A stretch of DNA of 61,602 nt from Alphaproteobacteria bacterium (GTDB lineage: Bacteria; Pseudomonadota; Alphaproteobacteria; Puniceispirillales; Marisalimonadaceae), in the NCBI GenBank assembly GCA_004213885.1, contig SGYL01000002.1, forward strand, positions 1-61,602. Reading direction: 5' to 3'. Both the position numbers and the translations under genes were made by a program. Within the stretch, counting starts at the first letter, position 1, and every line of letters begins with the position of its first letter. Below the pieces are notes generated by a model. That model was not told the origin of the DNA. It ran no database searches and saw only the letters and a program-made list of their open reading frames with translations. Below, one piece after another: positions 52,711 through 61,348 of this stretch.

Positions 52711-53820
52711 CTATACCCTCATTGGCATTAAAACAAAAATTGTACCCTCTTGTTGTTCATCTGTAATCAAAGCTGGAGAAGAAGAGTCAGATAATGAAAA
52801 ATGAATTTTATCACCTTGAATTTGATTTGTAATATCCAGTAAATATTTAGAATTAAAGCCTATTTCAAGCTTTTCTCCACCAAATTCAATTGTTAATTCT
52901 TCGATGGCATTACCTATTTCACTATTATTCACTTTTAGAATTAATGAATTGTTATTTATTTCAAGTTTAACTGCCCTAGTTTTCTCTATAGATATAGTAG
53001 AAACTCTATCAACAGCATCTTTAAAATCTTTAGTTAAAACTTCTAATTTATTTTTATTTTCTTTTGGTATTACCCTTTGATAGTCAGGAAAAGTGCCATC
53101 AATCAATTTTGAAGTTAAAATACAATTATTTACGGTAAACTTAATTTTATTCTTTGAAACCTTTACTAATATATCTCCGTCAGTTTCTTCTAAAAGTTTT
53201 CTTAACTCATTTACGGTTTTTCTAGGAATAATAATTGATGGAATTCCATTAGCTCCTTCTGGAAGCTTAAGTTTAACTTGAGCTAGTCTATGTCCATCTG
53301 TAGCTACTCCTTTTAAAAAATTTTTATTTTCTTCATCTTGGTGAACGTAGATGCCATTCAAGTAATATCTTGTTTCTTCTAGAGAAATTGCAAACTTAGT
53401 ATTATCAATCAAATTTTTCATGTCTTCAGAACTAATTGAAAATTCTTTTCCATCAGATATATCTGACATAACAGGGAAATCATCAAAAGGTAGAGTGGGT
53501 AGAGTAAATTTTGATTTACCACATTCTAAAGTTAAATTATTATCGCTTACATACATTAAAATTTCAGAACCATCAGGAAGTTTTTTAACAATGTCGTGTA
53601 AAGTATGTGCTGGTACTGTAATTTTGCCATCTGATATTATATTTGTGTAAATTTTCTCTTTAATATCTATTTCCATATCTGTAGCTATAAAGTTAATTTC
53701 TTTGCCAACTGCTTCAATTACCAAATTTGACAAAATCGCAATTGCATTTTTTCTTTCAACAACTGAGTTAATGTGACTTAAGGGTTTAATTAAATCTGTT
53801 TTTACAATTGCAAACTTCAT
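52711..53820 (-). CDS. dnaN: DNA polymerase III sliding clamp, beta subunit
   Basis: Ring-shaped processivity clamp of the replicase. It has the three-domain form with MKFAIVKTDLIKPLSHINS at the start, RYYLNGIYVH, and the C-terminal clamp end TIFVLMPMRV. I start at the ATG at 53820, where homologs begin; another ATG four codons earlier at 53832 is possible. Length 369. It lies between dnaA and recF in the conserved replication cluster. About 100 AT-rich bases separate it from dnaA. Confidence 0.96.
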   Translation of the reverse strand: MKFAIVKTDLIKPLSHINSVVERKNAIAILSNLVIEAVGKEINFIATDMEIDIKEKIYTNIISDGKITVPAHTLHDIVKKLPDGSEILMYVSDNNLTLECGKSKFTLPTLPFDDFPVMSDISDGKEFSISSEDMKNLIDNTKFAISLEETRYYLNGIYVHQDEENKNFLKGVATDGHRLAQVKLKLPEGANGIPSIIIPRKTVNELRKLLEETDGDILVKVSKNKIKFTVNNCILTSKLIDGTFPDYQRVIPKENKNKLEVLTKDFKDAVDRVSTISIEKTRAVKLEINNNSLILKVNNSEIGNAIEELTIEFGGEKLEIGFNSKYLLDITNQIQGDKIHFSLSDSSSPALITDEQQEGTIFVLMPMRV

Positions 53821-53936
53821 TTCATTTTCCATATATTAATCATGTTTATTTTAAAAATTATAATTTCTAATTTAACACAAAATATAGCATTAATTTTATG
53901 AATCAGCAAATTTTTACGTATATATAGTATATATAA

Positions 53937-55313
53937 TTAATCTACTTCTAAGCTTGAGATTATATTATCTAAATCCTGTTTAACTTTTCTATCAGTTTCA
54001 CTTAAAACTTTAATTTTATTTACACCATGTATAACTGTAGCATGATCTTTTCCACCAAAAAGTTTGCCTATTTCGGGGTAAGAAGTATCTGTCAATTGTT
54101 TTGATAAAAACATTGCAATCTGCCTTGGTTTTGAAATATATCTAGATCTATTCTTAGAACAAAGTTCATGAAATTGAAGATTATAATATTTTGAAACTTC
54201 AAGTTGAATATCTTTTACAGTTATTTTTTTATAATTTTTACTTATATAATCAGTAAGTATAGTTTGTGTGTTTTTTAAATTTAATTCGGTCTTTGTTATA
54301 TCAGAATATAACATTATTTTATTTAAAGCCCCTTCTAATTCTCTTACACTACTATAAATATTATCAGCTAAAAAAGTAATAACATCTCTTTCTAAATTTA
54401 CATTTTTAGTAATAACTTTATTTCTAATTATTTTTTTTCTTAATTCAAATGTAGTTGGCAAAATGTCGACAACAAGACCCCCAGATAATCTAGATCTAAT
54501 TTTATAATCAAGATTTTTAATATTAGAAGGAGATTTATCAGCTGTAATTATAACTTGTTTTTTATTATCAATAAGATCGTTCAATAAATGGAAAAACTCT
54601 TCTTGAGTAGATTTTTTACCACTAATAAATTGCAAATCATCTATCATCAAAACATCAATTGATCGAAATTGATCTTTAAAACGTATCGTTTCATTCATCT
54701 TTAGTGACTTGATAAATTGATACATAAATCTTTCAGCTGAAATATATATAAATTTTTTATTATCATTTTTTTGCATATACCATGCAATTGCGTTTAGCAA
54801 ATGAGTTTTTCCAATTCCTACGTTTCCATAAATAATAAATGGGTTATAGTCTACATTAAATTCTTTACCAACTCTTTGAGCTGAAAAATAAGCAAGTTCA
54901 TTTGATTGATCTACAATGAATTTTTCAAATGTATAATCTTTGTTTAAAATTTTAGACGTATTATCTGTGAATGATATTGATGACAATGTTTGATTTACAT
55001 CTTCAGACTTTTGTTTTATTGTTTTGTGAATAAGCTTCTTATCTTTTTGAACTGTAAACCTAATCTTATTTAAACCTATAAAAACTCTTTTTGCCCTAAA
55101 AAAAATTTGATCGTAATATTGATTGTCAATTCTATTTTTTACTAACTCTGAAGGTGTCTCAATTGTTAAAATAAAATTTGTATACTCCAGAAAATTTAAA
55201 GGCTTAACCCATGAATTCCATATGATACTTTTAAAATCATCTTTAAGATCATTTTGAACAATTAACCAGGGTGCATCATCAATTTTTGAATTATCTATTA
55301 TTTTATTCGACAT
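53937..55313 (-). CDS. dnaA: Chromosomal replication initiator DnaA
   Basis: Initiator ATPase that melts the chromosome origin. Domain I is residues 1-90; Walker A is GNVGIGKT (163-170), Walker B DVLMIDDLQF, sensor II near RSRLSGGLVVDI, and the DNA-binding domain IV reads RYISKPRQIAMFLSKQLTDTSYPEIGKLFGGKDHATVIHGVNKI. Length 458. AGG precedes the ATG. The 393 bases upstream are non-coding and are the main candidate for a replication origin or for the dnaA control region. Confidence 0.98.
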   Translation of the reverse strand: MSNKIIDNSKIDDAPWLIVQNDLKDDFKSIIWNSWVKPLNFLEYTNFILTIETPSELVKNRIDNQYYDQIFFRAKRVFIGLNKIRFTVQKDKKLIHKTIKQKSEDVNQTLSSISFTDNTSKILNKDYTFEKFIVDQSNELAYFSAQRVGKEFNVDYNPFIIYGNVGIGKTHLLNAIAWYMQKNDNKKFIYISAERFMYQFIKSLKMNETIRFKDQFRSIDVLMIDDLQFISGKKSTQEEFFHLLNDLIDNKKQVIITADKSPSNIKNLDYKIRSRLSGGLVVDILPTTFELRKKIIRNKVITKNVNLERDVITFLADNIYSSVRELEGALNKIMLYSDITKTELNLKNTQTILTDYISKNYKKITVKDIQLEVSKYYNLQFHELCSKNRSRYISKPRQIAMFLSKQLTDTSYPEIGKLFGGKDHATVIHGVNKIKVLSETDRKVKQDLDNIISSLEVD

Positions 55314-55706
55314 TTTAAAACCTAAAAATCAATTAAATCTTATTTAGCAATTAAAGCAATTTATATGAGTTAAAAAAAAAAAAATATATATTGATTTTCA
55401 TTTTTTCTAAATTTATATAATGAAAACAACTGCTTATAGTTTTAAAAATATTTAAAAAAATTATTAATTTAAAAATAATTTAATTTACACATTTTTATTT
55501 TATTAAATAATTTTTGTAAATTGTATTAAGATATAAACATACATTATTGATTTTATTACGATTCTTAATAAGTAGCAGTAAAAATAATTAAAAGACATTT
55601 ATCTATCAAATATTAATATTTTGTGAACTTGATTTAATATAATAAAGATCACTTACCATTAAATTAGCGAATCGTTTATATGTGTATAAAAAATAATTAT
55701 TAAATA
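55314..55706. other. Non-coding AT-rich gap between dnaA and rpsT, candidate origin or control region
   Basis: The only stretch of more than 300 bases without a gene. It is almost entirely A and T, with a run of 13 A at about 55372-55384. One good DnaA box, TGTGTATAA (55681-55689, reverse of TTATACACA), is present, and weaker partial matches lie at 55484 and 55622. No cluster of boxes or clear melting repeats stands out. It must contain the dnaA promoter and the rpsT terminator, neither of which I can pin down. An origin is possible because of its place but is unproven; many Alphaproteobacteria start replication elsewhere. Confidence 0.35.
55681..55689 (-). promoter_or_regulatory. DnaA-box match
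   Basis: TGTGTATAA on the plus strand is the complement of TTATACACA, which fits the TTATNCACA DnaA consensus exactly. It lies 367 bases upstream of the dnaA start and just after the rpsT end. A single box fits dnaA autoregulation or one element of an origin. Chance occurrence in this AT-rich sequence cannot be excluded. Confidence 0.4.
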
Positions 55707-55970
55707 TTATTTAAGGAATTTTATTTTATTTGATAGTCTTGATAATTTTCTAGAAATAGTGTTTCTTTTGAACACGCCTTTAGCCACAGATCTATGCATT
55801 TCAGGCTGAGCTTCAACAAAAGCTAATTGAGCATTTTTTTTATCTTTTTTCTCAATAAAACTTTCAACTTTTTTAATAAATGTTCTAACTCTAGTTTTTC
55901 TAATCTTATTAATTAATTGAAATTTATCATTTCTTCTTATTCTTTTTTTTGCTGATTTATGATTCGCCAT
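55707..55970 (-). CDS. rpsT: 30S ribosomal protein S20
   Basis: Primary 16S rRNA-binding protein. The opening MANHKSAKKRIRRNDKFQLINKIRKT and the closing KGVFKRNTISRKLSRLSNKIK are typical. Length 87. A GAGG ribosome-binding site precedes the ATG. It is leftward toward dnaA, the usual alphaproteobacterial rpsT-dnaA order. Confidence 0.97.
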   Translation of the reverse strand: MANHKSAKKRIRRNDKFQLINKIRKTRVRTFIKKVESFIEKKDKKNAQLAFVEAQPEMHRSVAKGVFKRNTISRKLSRLSNKIKFLK

Positions 55971-56017
55971 ATATTTCCTCTGAAACAGAGCTACATTTTA
56001 AGTTTGAAAATGTCAAG

Positions 56018-56428
56018 TTAAAAATTTTCAACTATTATTTTAATTTTTAAAACATTATCTTCAAAATTCTCTATTTTAAAAATCTTTTTTTTAAATGTTT
56101 TATTTTTTGTTTCCCAAACATTTTCATTTTCATTTTTTTTCCATTTTTTTTCTTCAAAAAAATTGATATAAAATGAAAAAATTTGTTTCTTTGATAAATT
56201 TTTTGTATCAAATGAGATAGAAATTATTTTTCCATTAGAAGAATCAAATTCTACGACATCTCTTTTATTTTCAATTAAACTCGATAAAATAGGAATATTT
56301 TCTATCCAGTTTTGAATTTTAAATTTATCAATATTATATGAAGACTGACTTGAAGAGTAAAATGATAATATAAAACATAACAAAAAAAAGCTAAATTTAT
56401 TTATTAGTTTATTTGACATTCTGGACAT
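56018..56428 (-). CDS. Hypothetical exported protein
   Basis: No family recognised with certainty. It is 136 residues with an N-terminal signal peptide (about residues 4-28, ending YSSSQS). The mature part contains FDSSNGKIISISFDTKNLSKKQIFSFYINFFEEKKW, an arrangement like the 'FY..xLxxxGW' segment of some alphaproteobacterial envelope proteins of unknown function, then a lysine- and asparagine-rich tail. The ATG at 56428 overlaps the mutM end; an ATG three codons later is equally possible. It lies between mutM and rpsT on the same strand, and probably shares the mutM transcript. Confidence 0.65.
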   Translation of the reverse strand: MSRMSNKLINKFSFFLLCFILSFYSSSQSSYNIDKFKIQNWIENIPILSSLIENKRDVVEFDSSNGKIISISFDTKNLSKKQIFSFYINFFEEKKWKKNENENVWETKNKTFKKKIFKIENFEDNVLKIKIIVENF

Positions 56429-57240
56429 ATATATGTTGCTCTTTTATTAATATTTAACTTTAAAATAATACTATCACAATTATAGCATTTTAATTTTTCT
56501 CTACCATAAACTTTTAGTTTCTGTTTGAAATATCCAACTTTTCCATTTGGTTGTTTATAATCTTTTATAGTTGTTCCTCCATTTAAAACAGCTTTTGAAA
56601 GAACAATATTAATATTAAGTAATAGTGAATTAATTTCATCTTTACATAAATTGTTAACTTTTTTTAAAGGATGAATTTTTGAATAAAACAAGATCTCAGA
56701 TGCATAAATATTACCTATTCCGCATATAATTTTTTGATCTAAAAGAGCATTTTTAATTATTGTAGTCTTTTTTGAAAAAATTTTTTGCAAAAAATCATAT
56801 TTTATACTTTTACTTAAGCCATCTATACCTAGATTTTTAATTAGAAAATGTTTTTTTAAATTAGATGTATAATGAAAATCTATATGACCAAATCTTCTTT
56901 GATCATTAAATATTAAACACTTTTTCTCACCGGTTATAACCTCAAAATTTATAATGATATGATCATGTTTTACTTTTTTGAAGTTTGCCTTATTTATACT
57001 TAAATACCCACTCATACCAAGATGTAAAATTATAGTATTGTTGTTTGAGGTATTTATCAAAATATACTTTCCAATACGATCGATTTTTAAAATTATAGTA
57101 TTATTAAAAAAATATTTTATATCAGGATGGATTTCCCATCTTAATTTAGATACTCTAGAATGAATATTTAAAATTTTTGCATTTAACAAAAATTGTTCTA
57201 TGTATCTCTTAGATGTTTCAACCTCTGGTAATTCAGGCAT
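56404..57240 (-). CDS. mutM: Formamidopyrimidine-DNA glycosylase
   Basis: Bifunctional glycosylase/AP lyase that removes 8-oxoguanine. The N-terminal catalytic proline and glutamate are in MPELPEVET, with lysine 58 in RIGKYIL. The helix-two-turn-helix region reads ALLDQKIICGIGNIYASEILF, and the C-terminal zinc finger is intact (CYNC and CPEC). Length 278. It starts 19 bases from the ubiE start on the other strand. It pairs functionally with mutT at 8.9 kb in the oxidised-guanine defence. Confidence 0.95.
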   Translation of the reverse strand: MPELPEVETSKRYIEQFLLNAKILNIHSRVSKLRWEIHPDIKYFFNNTIILKIDRIGKYILINTSNNNTIILHLGMSGYLSINKANFKKVKHDHIIINFEVITGEKKCLIFNDQRRFGHIDFHYTSNLKKHFLIKNLGIDGLSKSIKYDFLQKIFSKKTTIIKNALLDQKIICGIGNIYASEILFYSKIHPLKKVNNLCKDEINSLLLNINIVLSKAVLNGGTTIKDYKQPNGKVGYFKQKLKVYGREKLKCYNCDSIILKLNINKRATYICPECQIN

Positions 57241-57259
57241 TTTTGTTTATAGTCTAATA

Positions 57260-57988
57260 ATGAAAAAAAGTTTAGAAAAAATCGATTTTGGTTTTAAGAA
57301 AGTTAACATAAATAAGAAAGAAAAGTTAGTAAATAATATTTTCGATTCTGTATCTTCTAAATACGATTTAATGAATGATTTATCTAGTTTGGGTTTTCAT
57401 AGATTATGGAAACAAGAATTAATTAATTGGATTGCACCACAATCTAATCAAACTTTACTAGACATTGCAGGTGGAACTGGAGATATAGCAAAGCTTTTTA
57501 TAAAGTCCGGTGGAAATTCAGCAGACATTATCGATATTAACTACAACATGTTAGTTAATGGTAAATCAAACGATAATAGAATACGCTACATTGTTGGGAA
57601 TTGTGAGAAACTTCCAATTAAAAATAATGTTTACGACAGAATAACAATAGCTTTTGGATTAAGAAATATAACTGACAGACAATTAGCACTTGATGAAATA
57701 TATAGAGTTTTAAAACCAGGCGGTAGGTTTATTTGTCTAGAATTTAGTATGGTTAATGATACCATTGTAAAAAAATTTTATGATTTATGGTCGTTCAAAG
57801 TTATTCCAAAATTAGGGAAAATTATTACAAATAATGAAGATGCATATAAATATTTAATTGAATCTATAAGAATGTTTCCTGATCAAGATCAATTATCATC
57901 AATGTTTATTAAGTCCAAATTTGAGAGAGTTAAATATAGAAATTTATCAAAAGGAATAGCTTCTCTTCATTCTGGGTGGAAATTTTAA
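57260..57988 (+). CDS. ubiE: Demethylmenaquinone/2-polyprenyl-6-methoxybenzoquinol C-methyltransferase
   Basis: C-methyltransferase of ubiquinone synthesis. From the ATG at 57260 the family opening VFDSVSSKYDLMND-like sequence appears as IFDSVSSKYDLMND (residues 27-40), and SAM motif I is LLDIAGGTGDIA (66-77). The end SMFIKSKFERVKYRNLSKGIASLHSGWKF is typical. Length 242. The gene is divergent from mutM across only 19 bases. Its stop TAATGA overlaps the ubiB start, giving coupling. Confidence 0.95.
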   Translation: MKKSLEKIDFGFKKVNINKKEKLVNNIFDSVSSKYDLMNDLSSLGFHRLWKQELINWIAPQSNQTLLDIAGGTGDIAKLFIKSGGNSADIIDINYNMLVNGKSNDNRIRYIVGNCEKLPIKNNVYDRITIAFGLRNITDRQLALDEIYRVLKPGGRFICLEFSMVNDTIVKKFYDLWSFKVIPKLGKIITNNEDAYKYLIESIRMFPDQDQLSSMFIKSKFERVKYRNLSKGIASLHSGWKF

Positions 57989-59430
57989 TGAGACATATTA
58001 AAGTTATTGTTCCAAAATTTCATGAATATCCACTAATTATTTCAAGATGTTTTTATGTAATTTACATTCTGATTCGAAATGGTTTATTAACAGAAATCGA
58101 AAGATTAAATATAATCAATAAAAAATATCAAAAGGTACTTAATACTTTAAGATTTATTTTTGAAAAAAAAAAAATTGATAATGAATTTCTTAATAATTTA
58201 GGTGAGATTGGGCCAGGCTTTGTCAAGCTCGGTCAAGCTTTATCAACTAGACCAGATATATTTGGTTTAAATATAACTAATAGACTAATATTGTTACAAG
58301 ATAAACTTCCTCCTTTTTCGGATGTTATTGCGATTAAAATTATAGAAGAAGAAACAAATAAGAAAATTGATGAAATTTTCAACTTTTTTGAAAAAAAACC
58401 TATCGCTGCTGCTTCTGTAGCTCAAGTCCATAAAGGTGTTCTTAAAAATGGTAGCAAAGTAGCAATAAAAGTTTTAAGGCCAAATATTGAACAAACACTC
58501 TTTAGAGATTTTAAATTTTTTTACGGAATTTGTAATGTGTTAGAATTTTTTTCAACTAACTGTAAAAGATTAAGTCTTAAAGAGATTATAGCTACATTTG
58601 CTCATAGTTCACTCGACGAAATAGATCTTAGGTTAGAAGCATCTAACTCAGAACAACTCAGTGAAAATTTTAATGATTATGAGTTATTTGATACACCTAA
58701 AATTTATTGGGAATATACAACAAAAAAAATTTTAACTAGTGAATTTATTGACGGCGTAAGAATAGACGAAATTAATAATTTGAAAACAAATATAAATGTA
58801 AAAAATTTAACAACTGTTGCGTCTGAAATTTTTTTCTATCAAACATTTAGAGATGGTTTTTTTCATGGTGATTTACATCCTGGGAATATTTTTATTAACC
58901 AATCGGGAAAAATTATAGCTATAGATTTTGGTATAATGGGTTATCTAAATTTAAACGATAGGAAATTTCTAGCAAAACTTTTTAATTTTCTTTTAAAAAA
59001 AGAATTTTTTAAAATTGTAAAACTACATAAGGAGAATGGAATGCTGGATAAAGATACAGATTTATATAAACTAACGCAGGAAATTAGAATCTTAGCTACA
59101 CCTATTCTAAATAAACCAATTGGTGATATTTCAATGGGACATTTATTTGGCGAAATACTTGCATTATCAAGAAAATTTAATATTAAAATTCAAGCTAAGT
59201 TTTGCCTACTACAAAAATCCATGATAATGGCAGAGGGTATTGCTAGGCAAATTAATCCAAAAGCAAATATTTGGCAAACTACAGAACCATTAATGGAAGA
59301 ATGGATTAACGATAATATGAAATATGATTTTTTATTTGAAAAAATTAATGATAAAAGTTTCTTTTCTAAAGAATTGTTTGAAATATTTCAAAAAGTTGAT
59401 AAAATATTAAAAATAATTTTTAGATTTTAA
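57988..59430 (+). CDS. ubiB: UbiB-family atypical kinase
   Basis: Atypical kinase-like protein needed for ubiquinone synthesis, in the inner membrane. The KxGQ motif is KLGQALSTRPDIF (about residues 80-92). The alanine-rich loop is AAASVAQVHKGVL, the catalytic region FFHGDLHPGNIF, and the metal loop IDFGIMG. The C-terminal hydrophobic segment is weak. Length 480 from the ATG at 57988. It is coupled to ubiE upstream, and coaBC starts six bases after it. Confidence 0.94.
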   Translation: MRHIKVIVPKFHEYPLIISRCFYVIYILIRNGLLTEIERLNIINKKYQKVLNTLRFIFEKKKIDNEFLNNLGEIGPGFVKLGQALSTRPDIFGLNITNRLILLQDKLPPFSDVIAIKIIEEETNKKIDEIFNFFEKKPIAAASVAQVHKGVLKNGSKVAIKVLRPNIEQTLFRDFKFFYGICNVLEFFSTNCKRLSLKEIIATFAHSSLDEIDLRLEASNSEQLSENFNDYELFDTPKIYWEYTTKKILTSEFIDGVRIDEINNLKTNINVKNLTTVASEIFFYQTFRDGFFHGDLHPGNIFINQSGKIIAIDFGIMGYLNLNDRKFLAKLFNFLLKKEFFKIVKLHKENGMLDKDTDLYKLTQEIRILATPILNKPIGDISMGHLFGEILALSRKFNIKIQAKFCLLQKSMIMAEGIARQINPKANIWQTTEPLMEEWINDNMKYDFLFEKINDKSFFSKELFEIFQKVDKILKIIFRF

Positions 59431-59436
59431 TACATT

Positions 59437-60930
59437 ATGAATAATTTCATGAATATATCTGAATTAATTTTTAAACTTGGTGGCACAGGCTCAGTTTCAA
59501 AATTACTTAATACGAATCCATCAACAGTATCTAATTGGAAAAAAAATAATAAAATTCCTAAGTCTTATATGAATGAATTAGATATATTACTTAAAGAAAG
59601 AAATTTAATTACTTTCACTGAAAACGAAGATGATAAAAGTATTACACCAATCAGAAAAAACTCAAAATTTAGTATATTGGTTATAATATCAGGAGGTGTA
59701 TCCTGTTACAAAATTCTAGAACTAATAAGATTATATTATAAAAATGATTTTGATATTGAAGTTGTGTTAACAAAATCAGCTCAAAAATTTATTACTCCTT
59801 TAATAGTAACAAGCTTAATTAATAAAAAATGTTTTACAGAATTGTTTTCTTCTGAAGAAAATGAGAACATGAATCATATAAATTTAGCTAGAAATAAAAA
59901 TTTAATTTTAATTGCGCCATGCACAGCTAATTTTATTGCTAAAATGACTCATGGAATAGCAGATGACTTAGCATTAAATATTATTTTAGCTTCTAATAGT
60001 AAAATATTTATAGCCCCCTCAATGAACCCTTACATGTGGGAAAATAAAGCTACTCAGGATAATTTAGAAACTTTAAAAAAAAGAGGTGTTGTTTTAATTA
60101 ATCCAAATTCAGGTTTAATGGCATGTGGCGAGAATGGTACAGGCAGACTACCAGAAATAAATGAAATATTTTCATTTACTACAAACTATCTTTTGAAAAA
60201 AGACGTGAAGAAGTGTATTGGGTTTCAAAGCCAATTAAAAATACTAATAACTGCAGGCCCAACTCAAGAGAAAATTGATCCCATAAGATATGTATCTAAT
60301 AACTCTTCAGGAAAACAAGGTTATGCATTAGCTGAAGAATTTTTAAAACTTGGTGCACATGTAACTCTAATAAGCGGTCCAACAAATATTAACAAACCGA
60401 ATGTAAATAAGTTTATAGAAGTTTTATCTGCAGAAGAAATGCTTTCACAAGTGGAAAACAATATTGATTGTGATATTTTTATTAGCAGTGCAGCAGTTTG
60501 TGACTGGAAGTTAATTCCTTATACCTTGAAAAATAAAAAACTATCTAACAATGACAAACTTAAAAAAAATAAGGATATTTTTTTTAAATTAGAAACTAAT
60601 CCTGATATAATTAAATCAGTAAGCAAAAATAAAAAAAGACCAAGATTGGTTATTGGATTTGCTGCAGAAACAAAAAACTTAATACAGAATGCCAAAAAAA
60701 AACTTAAAGAAAAACAATTAGATATGATTATAGCTAATTTAATAGAAAAAGAAAATGCTATTTTTGGAGAGGAATTCAACAAAATATTTATAATAGATAA
60801 GCAATGTAACATCCAAGAATCAGAAAAATTAACAAAAAAAGAAATTGCAAATTTAATAATTTCCAAAACTTTAAAACTGCACGAAGAAACATATGCTAAA
60901 AATTATAATAGAAAAAGTATCTCGATCTGA
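59437..60930 (+). CDS. coaBC: CoaBC with an N-terminal helix-turn-helix domain
   Basis: Bifunctional enzyme of coenzyme A synthesis: CoaB joins cysteine to phosphopantothenate, and CoaC decarboxylates the product. CoaC (residues about 77-255) shows H147 in MNHINLARN, the APSMNPYMW substrate loop (193-201) and C230 in MACGENGTGR. CoaB (from about 267) has ITAGPTQEKIDPIRYVSNNSSGKQGY and SAAVCDWKL. Residues 5-57 before them form a Cro/CarPH-like helix-turn-helix (GSVSKLLNTNPSTVSNWKKNNKIPKSY), not part of the usual family of roughly 400 residues. The start ATG at 59437 lies six bases after ubiB. Its end overlaps dut by 38 bases. Confidence 0.93.
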   Translation: MNNFMNISELIFKLGGTGSVSKLLNTNPSTVSNWKKNNKIPKSYMNELDILLKERNLITFTENEDDKSITPIRKNSKFSILVIISGGVSCYKILELIRLYYKNDFDIEVVLTKSAQKFITPLIVTSLINKKCFTELFSSEENENMNHINLARNKNLILIAPCTANFIAKMTHGIADDLALNIILASNSKIFIAPSMNPYMWENKATQDNLETLKKRGVVLINPNSGLMACGENGTGRLPEINEIFSFTTNYLLKKDVKKCIGFQSQLKILITAGPTQEKIDPIRYVSNNSSGKQGYALAEEFLKLGAHVTLISGPTNINKPNVNKFIEVLSAEEMLSQVENNIDCDIFISSAAVCDWKLIPYTLKNKKLSNNDKLKKNKDIFFKLETNPDIIKSVSKNKKRPRLVIGFAAETKNLIQNAKKKLKEKQLDMIIANLIEKENAIFGEEFNKIFIIDKQCNIQESEKLTKKEIANLIISKTLKLHEETYAKNYNRKSISI

Positions 60931-61342
60931 GAATTTTCAGATTCCAAAATATCATTCAGAAAACTCATCAGGATTAGATATAGTTGCAGATATAAAAGAT
61001 CCAGTGAATTTAAACCAAAATGAGATATTTTTAGTACCAACCGGAATTAGATTAAAAATACCTAGAGGCTATGAAGGTCAAGTGAGGCCAAGGTCTGGCT
61101 TGGCTTTAAATCATGGGATAACAATATTAAATTCCCCAGGCACAATTGATTCAGATTATAGAGGTGAAGTAAAAGTAATTTTAATAAATCATTTCTCAAA
61201 AAAATTTACAATAAAGCCCAAAATGAGAATTGGTCAAATTGTTTTTGCTCCAATCGTTAAGGTTCAGCTACAATTGGGAGATGTAAATATTTTTGAAACT
61301 AAAAGATCTTCTAAAGGATTTGGTTCAACAGGATTAGAGTAA
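60893..61342 (+). CDS. dut: dUTP pyrophosphatase
   Basis: Trimeric enzyme that removes dUTP and supplies dUMP. Motifs are intact: SGLDIVAD, RPRSGLALNHGITILNSPGTIDSDYRGEVKVIL with the catalytic Asp, RIGQIVFAPI and the C-terminal P-loop-like RSSKGFGSTG. Length 149. The ATG at 60893 gives the usual MLKIIIEKV start and overlaps the end of coaBC by 38 bases, so the two are translated in different frames there. dfp-dut adjacency is also found in E. coli. Confidence 0.96.
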   Translation: MLKIIIEKVSRSENFQIPKYHSENSSGLDIVADIKDPVNLNQNEIFLVPTGIRLKIPRGYEGQVRPRSGLALNHGITILNSPGTIDSDYRGEVKVILINHFSKKFTIKPKMRIGQIVFAPIVKVQLQLGDVNIFETKRSSKGFGSTGLE

Positions 61343-61348
61343 ATAATA

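Noticed and set aside
53888-53940. TATATA-rich inverted repeat between dnaA and dnaN as a terminator
   Set aside because: The arms are only A and T, with no stable stem or following U run.
55372-55384. Run of A residues as a slippage or regulatory element
   Set aside because: Such runs are expected at this base composition and no gene reads through it.
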